In this document: piece by piece, positions 17,479 to 27,306 of the stretch | Layout: every line of letters begins with the position of its first letter | How positions within the stretch are numbered: position 1 is the stretch's first letter | NCBI RefSeq assembly: GCF_004762045.1 | Contig: NZ_SJOM01000007.1 | Location: 2,539,655-2,603,654 of the forward strand | DNA from: Mycobacterium sp. DL99 | GTDB lineage: Bacteria; Actinomycetota; Actinomycetes; Mycobacteriales; Mycobacteriaceae | Direction: 5' to 3' | Length of the DNA stretch: 64,000 nt | The notes under the pieces: generated by a model | Seen by the model: only the letters and a program-made list of their open reading frames with translations | Told to the model about the DNA's origin: nothing | Databases searched by the model: none | Translations under genes and position numbers: made by a program

Positions 17479-18111
17479 TCAGCTGTTGGTCCGCAGAGCC
17501 CTCGACGTCGAGACCGGTACGGCGGTCGTCGTGGTGCGGGTGATCAGCCACAGCGTGACCAACACGGCGCACCCCAGAACAGCCGCGATCACTGCTCCGG
17601 TGGCGGAGTCGGTCCACACCCCGGCGAGGCCCAGGCCGGCGGGAACGGCTGCAGTCAGAACGCCCTCGGCGACCGCCAGTGCTCCGGTGAACCGGGTGAG
17701 TTGGGCGCGTCCGAGTCCGAGGACCAGGAAAAACAGTAGCCACAGCGTTGCCCAGGCCAGCCAGATCACGACGAAGATCCGGCCGCCGGCACTCCAGGTG
17801 TGGGCCGCGTACCCGACAGCGGCCACTGCCACGAAGAGGGAGAACCAACCCAACCCTTCGGGTGGCCATCCGGTGATGCCATTGATGCCGACCCACAGGT
17901 AGGTGAATCCGAACAGATAGAGACCGGCGGCGCCGGCGATTGTCGCCGCATCCCCGTCCGCAGTCATGAGCAGCACGGTCGGGATCACCACTTGCATCGC
18001 GCCGACGAAGAGATTCAGTGGTGCGGCCGACCGGGGGGAGATGCGCCCGAGAAGCATGATGCCGTTCACGATCAGGACGGCGCCGACGTAGAACAGTCCG
18101 ACATTGCTCAT
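17479..18111 (-). CDS. AmiS/UreI-family amide or urea channel
   Basis: A 210-residue membrane protein with about six or seven transmembrane helices. The opening MSNVGLFYVGAVLIVNGIMLLG and the FGFTYLWVGINGITGWPPEGLGWFS region (split near residue 70) are typical of the AmiS/UreI family of passive channels for urea and short amides. It is transcribed after the formamidase gene, with a strong hairpin between them. It presumably supplies substrate to the formamidase. Confidence 0.9.
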   Translation of the reverse strand: MSNVGLFYVGAVLIVNGIMLLGRISPRSAAPLNLFVGAMQVVIPTVLLMTADGDAATIAGAAGLYLFGFTYLWVGINGITGWPPEGLGWFSLFVAVAAVGYAAHTWSAGGRIFVVIWLAWATLWLLFFLVLGLGRAQLTRFTGALAVAEGVLTAAVPAGLGLAGVWTDSATGAVIAAVLGCAVLVTLWLITRTTTTAVPVSTSRALRTNS

Positions 18112-18140
18112 CTGTGCCCGCTTTCTGTTGGATGCTCTTG

Positions 18141-18170
18141 CGGCGCCGGGCTTTTCAGGGCCCGGCGCCG
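18141..18170 (-). terminator. GC-rich hairpin between formamidase and amiS-like genes
   Basis: Arms CGGCGCCGGGC and GCCCGGCGCCG (11 base pairs, perfect) close an eight-base loop. It starts 11 bases after the formamidase stop. It could stop most transcription or stabilise the upstream mRNA, so the channel gene would be made at a lower level. Confidence 0.7.
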
Positions 18171-18181
18171 CGTCCGACGGA

Positions 18182-19414
18182 TTACTTGGGAAGGATGTCC
18201 TTGTCGAAGATGTCGAGCGGAACCTTCAGTGTCACAGCCGCGTTCGGGATGTCGACGATGCCGCCCACGTGCATCTCACACGGCGCCACGCTGATGATCG
18301 TGTAGGCCTGCTCGGGCGTGTAGCCGAACTTGCCCAGATACTCGATTGCCTGCTCGACCGCATCCACCGCGGCCATCGTGGCGTCGATGTACTTCTGCTC
18401 CTTGCCGCGGGCGGACAGTCCGGTGAACGACAGATACCGGGTACCCAGGTTTGGGTCGACCGGTGACGGTCGCAGCATCGGTGTGCGGACGCCGTACCTG
18501 GCCATGCCGTCTTTGATCAGGTTGAACCGGAACCATCCGACGCCGTCCATTTCGATGGCGTTCCAGGTGATTTCGCCGTCGCCCTCGGAGAAGTGGAAGT
18601 CGCCGGTGGAGAACAAGGCACCCTCGACGAACACCGGGAAGTACACCCGCGAACCGCGGGAGAGGTTCTTGATGTCGAGGTTGCCGCCATTCTCCCTTGG
18701 TGGGACCGTCCGGGCCGCGGTCGCGGCGACACGCTCCCACTCCTTGCCCTCCAGCGTGCGCAGCACCGCGGTCGACATGGCGTCCGCACGCGGCGCCGCG
18801 AGGCCCTCGGCGATGAGCGGGTCCTCCCGCTCGTTCCAGATCGCGAGCAGTTCGTGTGAGGGGGCGACGCCGATGACTCCGGGATGGCTGATCGCGGGGA
18901 TCTCCACGCCGGGGATCTGGCGGCTGGTGGCGAACAGGCCGTGCAAGTCCCAGACCGTCTTGAAGCCGTCCGGGAACCAACTGGCCAGCGGTCCGCCCAT
19001 CCCGGGCAGGATGTTCGAGTAGCCGATGCCTGACAGCGGGAGCACGTCGAGCACATCGACCACCAGCAGATCGCCCGGTTGTGCGCCGTCGACATATACC
19101 GGACCGGTGATCGGGTGGGTGCGGGTGAGATCGAAGTCGCGGACGTCCTGGTCGTCATCGACGTCTTGCAACTGGTAATCGTCGTAGCCGCCGGCCTCGA
19201 GGATTACCTCGTCGCCCGGTCCGAGATGGTGCAGTGGCGGGATATCGGGGTGCCAGCGGTTGTGGCCGAGCTCCTTCTGCTCTGCGAGCGGAACTCCCAC
19301 CTCGCAGCTGAACCTCGGGACGCCGAGGTCGCGGTTGGGGAAACGGGATACTCCCGACCGGGTGAAGTCCACATCTGCGGCGTCTGGACGGACGAGTGAA
19401 ACGTCGCTTGACAT
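18182..19414 (-). CDS. acetamidase/formamidase family amidohydrolase
   Basis: A 410-residue enzyme of the FmdA/AmdA family, which hydrolyse formamide or acetamide to ammonia and the acid. Seen are GDEVILEAGGYDDYQL, HPITGPVYVDGAQPGDLLVVDVLDV (split near residue 110), the HPGVIGVAPS motif near residue 172, FSTGDFHFSEGDGEI near 268 and the C-terminal SVAPCEMHVGGIVDIPN. Several acidic and His residues form the metal site of the family. The ATG at 19414 has GGAGGT eight bases upstream. Formamide or another small amide is the likely substrate. Confidence 0.92.
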   Translation of the reverse strand: MSSDVSLVRPDAADVDFTRSGVSRFPNRDLGVPRFSCEVGVPLAEQKELGHNRWHPDIPPLHHLGPGDEVILEAGGYDDYQLQDVDDDQDVRDFDLTRTHPITGPVYVDGAQPGDLLVVDVLDVLPLSGIGYSNILPGMGGPLASWFPDGFKTVWDLHGLFATSRQIPGVEIPAISHPGVIGVAPSHELLAIWNEREDPLIAEGLAAPRADAMSTAVLRTLEGKEWERVAATAARTVPPRENGGNLDIKNLSRGSRVYFPVFVEGALFSTGDFHFSEGDGEITWNAIEMDGVGWFRFNLIKDGMARYGVRTPMLRPSPVDPNLGTRYLSFTGLSARGKEQKYIDATMAAVDAVEQAIEYLGKFGYTPEQAYTIISVAPCEMHVGGIVDIPNAAVTLKVPLDIFDKDILPK

Positions 19415-19460
19415 CGGGTGACCTCCAAGAAAGTGGATAGGTGAGTGGTGCGGCTCACAA

Positions 19461-19497
19461 TTTACTTCCAAAATGAACTATGTCAAGTGGAAGTAAA
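19461..19497. promoter_or_regulatory. long inverted-repeat operator upstream of formamidase
   Basis: Perfect ten-base arms TTTACTTCCA (19461-19470) and TGGAAGTAAA (19488-19497) are separated by 17 bases. It lies 47 bases upstream of the formamidase ATG. The TGGAAGTA half-site recurs in front of the MarR gene, so this is the best candidate MarR operator of the locus. Confidence 0.7.
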
Positions 19498-19504
19498 ATG
19501 GTGA

Positions 19505-20810
<1,306 letters not shown>

Positions 20811-20814
<4 letters not shown>

Positions 20815-21266
20815 CCAAGACGCTGCTCGTGGTGCATCACACGCCGTCGCCGGCGACGCGGGAGCTCCTCGAGGCAGTGCTTGCCGGGGCGCACGATCCG
20901 GACATCTCCGGCGTGACGGTCGAACTGAAGCCGGCGTTAGCTGCGACCGTCACGGACATGTTGGCCGCCGACGGCTATTTGTTCGGCACCACAGCCAATT
21001 TCGGCTACATGAGCGGTGCCCTCAAGCACTTCTTCGATACCGTGTACTACCCGAGCCTCGATCACGTGGCCGGGCGTCCGTACGGGCTGTGGGTGCACGG
21101 CAACAACGACACGGTCGGCGCGGCGAACGCGGTCGACAAGATCGTGACGGGGCTGGCGTTGGTCAAAGCGGCTGATGTGCTTGAAGTCACGGGTGCGCTC
21201 GACGCCGGTGTCCGGGAACGGGCCTACGAGCTGGGCGGCACCTTGGCCGCAACGCTGATGGAGTGA
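20811..21266 (+). CDS. flavodoxin-like/NADPH-dependent FMN reductase family protein
   Basis: A 151-residue alpha/beta protein of the Rv2771c type. The N-terminal LLVVHHTPSPATRELLEAV is the phosphate-binding loop of flavodoxin-like folds, and GTTANFGYMSGALKHFFDTVYY resembles the FMN-binding loop of the NAD(P)H:quinone/FMN reductase family. It probably carries FMN and acts in electron transfer; the partner is unknown. Its ATG overlaps the stop of the preceding gene. Confidence 0.82.
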
Positions 21267-21278
21267 GGGAGGGACGTA

Positions 21279-21743
21279 ATGCCAGGATTCGCTGATCTCG
21301 CGCTGGGGGCGGCACCCATCGCCGGTGGTGCGTTATTGGGTGTAGCGGCGGGCAATCTCAAGCCGCCGGATGTCCGCGGCATGATCAGCAAAGATCTCGA
21401 CCTGCTGGCCCGGATTCCGGAAGATCAGGTCGACCGGCGGGCCCGGATGCAGGCGAGCATCGACCGGCGCATCGACGAACTCATCGAGGCCGGTGACCGC
21501 TCCCGCGAAATTCGTCGGGCCGCGATGTCCTATCGCGGCAACTGGCGCGACATCGTGGTTTTCATCTGCGCGCTGCTGTTCACCTTCATCTGGTGGAATG
21601 TCAGCCACAGCCGGACCAACTGGACACTGACATTCGTCGTGATGATCGTCGTTTCAGTGGCGGCAGGCATCTACGCGGGCCGCGGTGTGGCCCGCGGGAT
21701 CAACACCTTCATGCACCGCAACGACGCCAAACCGCCGGCCTGA
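21279..21743 (+). CDS. conserved membrane protein of unknown function
   Basis: A 154-residue protein with an N-terminal glycine/alanine-rich hydrophobic segment, a charged helical middle (EDQVDRRARMQASIDRRIDEL) and two transmembrane helices at about residues 91-107 and 112-130. GGAGGGAC precedes the ATG. It ends seven bases from the convergent CitE-like gene. I do not recognise the family. Confidence 0.75.
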   Translation: MPGFADLALGAAPIAGGALLGVAAGNLKPPDVRGMISKDLDLLARIPEDQVDRRARMQASIDRRIDELIEAGDRSREIRRAAMSYRGNWRDIVVFICALLFTFIWWNVSHSRTNWTLTFVVMIVVSVAAGIYAGRGVARGINTFMHRNDAKPPA

Positions 21744-21750
21744 ACCAAGC

Positions 21751-22668
21751 TCAGTAGTGATACGTGTCGGACGGGGCCGGCACGTGATCCGGGTCGTCGC
21801 TGTACTCGGGTTCGTGGATGCCGTACGCCCGCGCCAGATCGAGGATCTTGTTGGCCCGAGCGATGCGGGGCAGGTCTGACCCGTTGCGGATCTCGCCACC
21901 GTCGCGCTGGAATTCGGCGAAAAACTCCTTGGCCCAACTGATCTCATCCTGGGAGGGGGCCAGGCCCTCGTTGACGGTCGGGCACTGATCGGGCGTCAGG
22001 CAGATCTTGCCGGTCATGCCGAACTCGGCCGACACCGCGGTGGCCTCCGACAGTCGCAGCGCACTGGACCCGACGGTGGGGCCGTCGATGGCGCCGGGGA
22101 GTCCGGCGGCCTTGGCGGCGATGGTGAACCGCGACCGCGCATATGCCAGGGTTGCCGGGCTGTCGCCGAAACCGGTGTCGCGGCGGAAGTCGCCGATGCC
22201 GAACGCGAGCCGGAATGCTCCCTTGGCCGAGGCGATCTCGGTGATCCGCTCGAGTCCGCGGGCCGTCTCCACCAGGGCGACGATCGGCACATCGGGCAAC
22301 CGCCGGGCCGTCTCGGTGACATGGTCCACCGATTCGACCATCGCCAGCATGACGCCGCCCACCGATGTGCCGGTCAACATGTCCAGGTCATCGGCCCACC
22401 ACGGGGTGCCGAAGCCGTTGATCCGGACCCAGTCACTGTTGCCGTCGGCCAGCCACCGGGTCACCTTCTCGCGAGCGGCCACCTTGTCCTTGGGGGCGAC
22501 CGCATCCTCGATGTCGAGTACCACGATGTCGGCGCGGGAGCGGGCCGCGGGGGCGAACCGCTCATACTGTGCGCCGTTTACCAGCAACCAGCTCCGGGCC
22601 AGTACCGGGTCGATCCGGAATCCGGGCTCGGTGGGATGGGACTCGTCGGAGAAGGGCTGGTCATACAC
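21751..22668 (-). CDS. CitE-like HpcH/HpaI aldolase family lyase
   Basis: A 305-residue TIM-barrel protein of the citrate lyase beta-subunit-like family, which cleaves or hydrolyses beta-hydroxyacyl-CoA esters. Visible are RSWLLVNGAQYERF, the VVLDIEDAVAPKDK motif with the metal-binding acids near residue 52, VRINGFGTPWW near 80, ALVETARGLERI near 131 and a late GKICLTPDQ. Unlike true CitE there are no CitD or CitF partners. It starts 21 bases after the dienelactone hydrolase-like gene on the same strand. A GTG start is used. Confidence 0.85.
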   Translation of the reverse strand: MYDQPFSDESHPTEPGFRIDPVLARSWLLVNGAQYERFAPAARSRADIVVLDIEDAVAPKDKVAAREKVTRWLADGNSDWVRINGFGTPWWADDLDMLTGTSVGGVMLAMVESVDHVTETARRLPDVPIVALVETARGLERITEIASAKGAFRLAFGIGDFRRDTGFGDSPATLAYARSRFTIAAKAAGLPGAIDGPTVGSSALRLSEATAVSAEFGMTGKICLTPDQCPTVNEGLAPSQDEISWAKEFFAEFQRDGGEIRNGSDLPRIARANKILDLARAYGIHEPEYSDDPDHVPAPSDTYHY

Positions 22669-22689
22669 GCGTCAATCGTCGCCTACTGC

Positions 22690-23439
22690 CTATGCCGGGG
22701 CGAACGCGGCCCCGAACACCCGCTCGGTGTTCTCCCAGTGCCGCTTTGCCGCCGCCTCGTCGTAGACCGCCGCATGATCAGGCACCGCGAAGCCGTGCGC
22801 TGCGGGATAGAACTCGATGGTGTGGTCGACGGCGGCGCCGGACAGCGCGTCCTCCAACCTCTTGGCGTCGTCCTCGGTGAAGGAGGCATCGTTCTCGGCG
22901 GCGGCTATGTAGACCGTCGCCTGGATCTTGTCGGCCAGCAGGTGAGGACTGTCGGGATCGTCTTCGACCGCCAGCCTGCCGCCGTGGAAGGACAGCGCGG
23001 CCGCGACCCGCTTCGGCACCCGGGTGGCGACGATGAGGGACGCCCGCCCGCCCATGCAGTAGCCGGTGGTGCCGAACTTCTCGCCGGAGACATCGGGCCG
23101 GCCGGCGAGGTAGTCGAAGAACGCTTCGGCGTCGGCGGCAAAGATCTCCGGGGTGAGCGTGCCCATCAGCTCGAAGAGCTGCTTGCGCTGCTCCTGGTCG
23201 GCAAACACGGTGTTGAGGTCGAAGGGACCCCAGCCGGGGGTGCGGTAATACACGTCGGGCACCAGCACGACGTAACCGAATCCGGCCAGCTTGGCCGCCA
23301 TATCTTCCATCGTGGGACGCAGGCCGCCGGCGTCGGGAAACATCACGACCCCGGGCCAGGGGCCATCCCCCTCCGGCGTGGCGACGGTGACGCGGCAGGT
23401 GCCATCGGCAGTGGTGATCGTGTCTGTGGTGGTCGGCAT
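22690..23439 (-). CDS. dienelactone hydrolase family protein (Rv2765-like)
   Basis: A 249-residue alpha/beta hydrolase. The nucleophile elbow is TGYCMGGRA with Cys in place of Ser, as in dienelactone hydrolases; the acid and His lie in AENDASFT and YPAAHGFAV. The oxyanion region is FPDAGGLRP. It probably hydrolyses a lactone or ester, but the substrate is unknown. The ATG at 23439 is divergent from thyA. It precedes the CitE-like gene, so they may act on one catabolic route. Confidence 0.87.
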   Translation of the reverse strand: MPTTTDTITTADGTCRVTVATPEGDGPWPGVVMFPDAGGLRPTMEDMAAKLAGFGYVVLVPDVYYRTPGWGPFDLNTVFADQEQRKQLFELMGTLTPEIFAADAEAFFDYLAGRPDVSGEKFGTTGYCMGGRASLIVATRVPKRVAAALSFHGGRLAVEDDPDSPHLLADKIQATVYIAAAENDASFTEDDAKRLEDALSGAAVDHTIEFYPAAHGFAVPDHAAVYDEAAAKRHWENTERVFGAAFAPA

Positions 23440-23481
23440 GGCTACCGTTCTACTCCTCGTGACGGCACGTAAGCTGAGTGT

Positions 23482-24282
23482 GTGCCGATCCAGACGCCCT
23501 ACGAGGACCTCTTGCGGAAGGTGACTGAACAGGGGGTGCGGAAGTCCGATCGCACCGGTACCGGCACCCGCAGTCTGTTCGGGCACCAGATGCGTTACGA
23601 CCTGGCCGCCGGCTTTCCGTTGATCACCACCAAGAAGGTGCACACCAAATCGGTGATCTACGAGTTGCTGTGGTTCCTGCGCGGCGATTCGAACGTGCGG
23701 TGGTTGCAGGACCACGGTGTCACGATCTGGGATGAATGGGCCAGTGACACGGGCGATCTCGGCCCGGTCTACGGGGTGCAGTGGCGGTCGTGGCCGGCCC
23801 CGTCCGGTGAGCACATCGACCAGATCTCGAATGCGCTCGAACTGCTCAAGCATGACCCCGATTCGCGGCGCAACATCGTTTCGGCATGGAACGTCGGCGA
23901 GATCCCGCAGATGGCGCTGCCGCCGTGCCACGCCTTCTTCCAGTTCTATGTCGCCGATCAGAAGTTGTCCTGCCAGCTGTATCAGCGCAGCGCAGACCTC
24001 TTCCTGGGCGTCCCGTTCAACATTGCCAGTTACGCCCTGCTGACCCACATGATGGCCGCGCAGGCCGGGCTGGGTGTCGGTGAGTTCGTCTGGACCGGCG
24101 GTGATTGCCACATCTACGACAACCACGTCGACCAGGTGGCTCTGCAGCTGGGTCGCGAACCCCGGCCCTATCCGGAACTCGTTCTGGCGCACCGTGATTC
24201 GATCTTCGACTACCAATACGAGGACGTTGCCATCATGAACTACGATCCGCACCCGGCAATCAAGGCGCCCGTCGCGGTATGA
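23482..24282 (+). CDS. thyA: thymidylate synthase ThyA
   Basis: ThyA makes dTMP from dUMP with methylene-tetrahydrofolate as methyl donor and reductant. All hallmarks are present: [11 protein letters not shown], the RRNIVSAWN motif, the catalytic Cys in [12 protein letters not shown] near residue 153 and [16 protein letters not shown]. At 266 residues it is the normal bacterial length. TAAGCT lies six bases before the GTG (leaderless layout). It overlaps folA by ATGA, which pairs dihydrofolate production with its recycling. Confidence 0.97.
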   Translation: MPIQTPYEDLLRKVTEQGVRKSDRTGTGTRSLFGHQMRYDLAAGFPLITTKKVHTKSVIYELLWFLRGDSNVRWLQDHGVTIWDEWASDTGDLGPVYGVQWRSWPAPSGEHIDQISNALELLKHDPDSRRNIVSAWNVGEIPQMALPPCHAFFQFYVADQKLSCQLYQRSADLFLGVPFNIASYALLTHMMAAQAGLGVGEFVWTGGDCHIYDNHVDQVALQLGREPRPYPELVLAHRDSIFDYQYEDVAIMNYDPHPAIKAPVAV

Positions 24283-24785
24283 CCGATAAGCATGTGACAG
24301 GCGATCTTCGGCGCCTGGCGCTGATCTGGGCGCAGTCGAGCACCGGCGTCATCGGCCGTGGCAACGACATCCCATGGCATCTGCCGGAAGATCAGGCCCG
24401 GTTCAAGCAACTCACCCTCGGGCAGACCGTGGTGATGGGCCGGCTGACCTGGGAGTCGCTGCCGGCCAAGGTTCGCCCGTTGCCAGGGCGGCGCAACGTC
24501 GTCATCACCCGCAACCCCGGATATGTGGCCGACGGCGCCGAGGTGGTCACCGAGATCGGTGACGTATTCCGGGGCTGGGTGATCGGTGGTGGGCAGATCT
24601 ATGCACAAGCCCTGCGATTCGCGGACCGATGCGAGGTCACCGAGATCGACCTCGACCTGCCGCCGACCGAGGGTGACGCGATGGCACCCGAGCTCGACGA
24701 TTCCTGGACGAAGACCACGGGCGACTGGCTGACCAGCAGTTCAGGACTGCGGTACCGGTACTGCAGCTACGCGCGCACGCTGTAG
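24279..24785 (+). CDS. folA: dihydrofolate reductase
   Basis: FolA (DfrA) reduces dihydrofolate to tetrahydrofolate with NADPH, restoring the cofactor oxidised by ThyA. The 168-residue sequence shows [19 protein letters not shown] with the catalytic Asp, [13 protein letters not shown], the NADPH-binding [11 protein letters not shown] and the [14 protein letters not shown] motif. It is the known target of trimethoprim-type antifolates. It overlaps thyA by four bases at its start and the convergent gene by 19 bases at its end. Confidence 0.97.
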   Translation: MTDKHVTGDLRRLALIWAQSSTGVIGRGNDIPWHLPEDQARFKQLTLGQTVVMGRLTWESLPAKVRPLPGRRNVVITRNPGYVADGAEVVTEIGDVFRGWVIGGGQIYAQALRFADRCEVTEIDLDLPPTEGDAMAPELDDSWTKTTGDWLTSSSGLRYRYCSYARTL

Positions 24786-26008
24786 CCGGCCAGCCTGCGC
24801 ACCTCGCTGTCGGGGTCTTCGGCTGCGAGCTCGGCGATCCGTTTCTCCAGGGCCGTCACCTCATCGCTGTCGAGGTCGCCGGGGCCCATGAGCCCGATCA
24901 GATCACCGAGGACGATGACCGCGTGACGGCGGATCACCGGCTCGGGATGCTCGAGCCCGGGCCGGGCGCCCGGTAGGTCGGCAGCGTCGAGCGTGCAGAA
25001 CCCTCGTCCCGGCTTCAGATCTTCTGCCACGATCGCGGCGACTGCCGGATCGGCGAGCCCGGCGGCCAGCAGCGTGTAATCCAACGGCGGGTGCCCGCGC
25101 CCGTGATCACGGAACGAACGGTACGGCGCGGCGACTGCGGCCGCCCTGCTCCCAGCCGGCAGGTCGTGGCGTGCCAACACCTCCAGCCCGGCACCGAGGC
25201 GCCCCAGGGCAGTCGCCACCCAGTCGTGGGCGTTACCCCGCAGCGGTAGTGCCGCCCACAGTGCGTCCATCACCTCGGGCGTCGCGATGTTCAGGTCGGC
25301 GAGGAGTTTGCCGCCCGTCCAAGCGGTCTCGGGGTGCCCGAGGGCCGCGAGTCCGACGGGCACCGCAGCCGCACCGGTGTCGAGCAGGAGCTCGGTCGCG
25401 CGTTCGCGGCCGAGCACGCCGGCTGGCCCGGGAGCCAGGCCCGCCGCCGCGGCGAGGACCGCCACTCGCTGCTCAACCGGCATCGCCAGCACGTCTCGTT
25501 CGGCCTCCGTGGCCGCGACATACTCGGGGAAATGACGCCGCAGCTCATCGGCGGTCAACGAACGAACCAGAAGATCTGCGTCCTCGTCGTCGAGATAGAC
25601 CACCGCGTCGTTGGGCAGGGTGCCGTCGGCGACGAGTGCGGTCCGCGTGCGCGCGGCGACATTCAACATCGCCTGTGCGAACCGGTCCCATTCCTGCTCC
25701 CACTGCGCACGAGGCAATCCCGTGACTGCCGCGCTGAGCCGCTCACCCCACCGCGAATCGGTGTCGCCCCACTCATAGTCCTGGTGCTCCCAATCGGGCG
25801 GGCTGAACCGGCAATCGGGTTCCTCCACCGATTCCTCGGTGGCCAGGGCAAGGTTGGGCAGGTAGATCACCCCGGTGGTCTCGGCGTAGAACTCGCTGAA
25901 CGCCACGGCATACGGCGTCTCTGACCCGGCCGCCTCGACCATCGCGCGGACCGCGTTGGCAGCGGCCAGGGTCAACTCGGTCTCGAACGCATCCCACTCG
26001 AACGCCAC
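24767..26008 (-). CDS. DUF4303-like protein with HEAT-like C-terminal half
   Basis: A 413-residue protein that I cannot name with confidence. The N-terminal 150 residues ([28 protein letters not shown], a Trp-rich stretch, [15 protein letters not shown]) resemble the DUF4303 family. The rest is alanine- and leucine-rich helix pairs that look like HEAT or ARM repeats. GTG 26008 is preferred over TTG 26026 because GATACT lies seven bases before it, a leaderless layout. It is divergent from the DNA glycosylase-like gene and convergent with folA. Confidence 0.65.
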   Translation of the reverse strand: MAFEWDAFETELTLAAANAVRAMVEAAGSETPYAVAFSEFYAETTGVIYLPNLALATEESVEEPDCRFSPPDWEHQDYEWGDTDSRWGERLSAAVTGLPRAQWEQEWDRFAQAMLNVAARTRTALVADGTLPNDAVVYLDDEDADLLVRSLTADELRRHFPEYVAATEAERDVLAMPVEQRVAVLAAAAGLAPGPAGVLGRERATELLLDTGAAAVPVGLAALGHPETAWTGGKLLADLNIATPEVMDALWAALPLRGNAHDWVATALGRLGAGLEVLARHDLPAGSRAAAVAAPYRSFRDHGRGHPPLDYTLLAAGLADPAVAAIVAEDLKPGRGFCTLDAADLPGARPGLEHPEPVIRRHAVIVLGDLIGLMGPGDLDSDEVTALEKRIAELAAEDPDSEVRRLAGYSVRA

Positions 26009-26103
26009 GCGGACCAGTATCGCCAATGCGCCTCATCGACTTGTCGGTACCCTCGCTCCAATCCGCTCCGCTACTTGTCGGTGGCATAGGGAACGATGGC
26101 ATC

Positions 26104-27306
26104 GTGGCTACCCTCACGAGCGCGCAGGCCCGCCGCATTGCCGTCGCCGCGCAGGGGTTTCACGAACCCAGGCCCCGCGGTGCGGTCACCCGTGCCCATC
26201 TGCGCAAGCTGATCTCCCGGATCCAGGTGCTGCAGCTGGATTCGGTGTCGGTGGCCGTGCGAGCGCACTACGCCCCGGTGTTCAGTCGGCTGGGGCCGTA
26301 TGACCGCGACATCTTGGAGCGGGCCGCGTGGTCGCACAGTGCGCGCTCACCCCGGCTGCTGGTGGAGTACTGGGCGCACGAGGCCGCGCTGATGGCCGTC
26401 GAGGACTGGCCGCTGCTGCGGTGGCGGATGCGTGAGTACACCCACGGCCGGTGGGGCACCGAGATCGTCCGGAAGAACCAGAAGCTGGCCGAGGACATCG
26501 TCACCGCGGTCGCCGAGCTCGGCCCGTCCACCGCCGGTCAGATCGAGGCCCACCTGGAATCCGAGCCACGCGGCCGCAAAGGGCCATGGTGGGACCGCAG
26601 CGACACCAAGTGGGTGGCCGAGGCGCTGTGGTCGTCAGGGGTTTTGACGACGGCGACCCGCGTCGGGTTCGCCAGGCACTACGACCTGACCGAACGGGTG
26701 CTGCCACCGGCGGTGCTGGCCCGGGAGGTCGACGACGATGAGGCGGTCCGTGAGCTGGCCCTGCGGGCGGCCACCGCGCTGGGTGTCGGCACCGAGGCCG
26801 ATATCCGCGACTATTTCCGGATGGGGGCCAGACAGGTCAAGCCGGCGATCGCCAAGCTGGTGGCCGACGGGGAGCTGGAGCCCGTCGACATCGACGGAAC
26901 CCCGGCGTATCTCCGCGCGGGGCAGATCGTGCCGCGCCGTGACCGGGGGACTGCGCTGCTGTGCCCGTTCGACCCGTTGATCTTCTTCCGGCCCCGGGTG
27001 GAGCGGTTGTTCAATTTTCACTACCGGATCGAGATCTACACACCCGCGCCCAAACGCCAGTTCGGTTACTACGTATGGCCGTTCCTACTCGACGGCGAGT
27101 TGGTGGCGCGGGTGGATCTCAAACGCACCGACGCCGCGCTGCAGGTACCAGGGGCATTCATAGAGAACGGCCAGGACCCCGCGCGGGTGGCGGAGGCCCT
27201 GGCCGTCGAGCTGAGGACGATGGCGTCGTGGCTGGGGGTGGGCGAGGTCGAGGTGGGGGGCCGTGGCGACCTCGCCGAGCCGTTACGTCGCCGGTTCCTC
27301 AGCTAG
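26104..27306 (+). CDS. AlkZ/YcaQ-family winged-helix DNA glycosylase-like protein
   Basis: A 400-residue protein of the HTH_42 family made of repeated winged helices, the fold of AlkZ and E. coli YcaQ, which unhook DNA interstrand crosslinks or excise bulky alkylated bases. The catalytic-loop motif is Q-L-D at residues 44-46 (in IQVLQLDSV), the QxD type of the YcaQ-like branch rather than the QxQ of AlkZ. LLVEYWAHEAALM near residue 80 and FGYYVWPFLLDGELVARVDLK (split near 330) are further family segments. The GTG start is chosen where the family similarity begins. The lesion it repairs is unknown. Confidence 0.8.
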   Translation: MATLTSAQARRIAVAAQGFHEPRPRGAVTRAHLRKLISRIQVLQLDSVSVAVRAHYAPVFSRLGPYDRDILERAAWSHSARSPRLLVEYWAHEAALMAVEDWPLLRWRMREYTHGRWGTEIVRKNQKLAEDIVTAVAELGPSTAGQIEAHLESEPRGRKGPWWDRSDTKWVAEALWSSGVLTTATRVGFARHYDLTERVLPPAVLAREVDDDEAVRELALRAATALGVGTEADIRDYFRMGARQVKPAIAKLVADGELEPVDIDGTPAYLRAGQIVPRRDRGTALLCPFDPLIFFRPRVERLFNFHYRIEIYTPAPKRQFGYYVWPFLLDGELVARVDLKRTDAALQVPGAFIENGQDPARVAEALAVELRTMASWLGVGEVEVGGRGDLAEPLRRRFLS

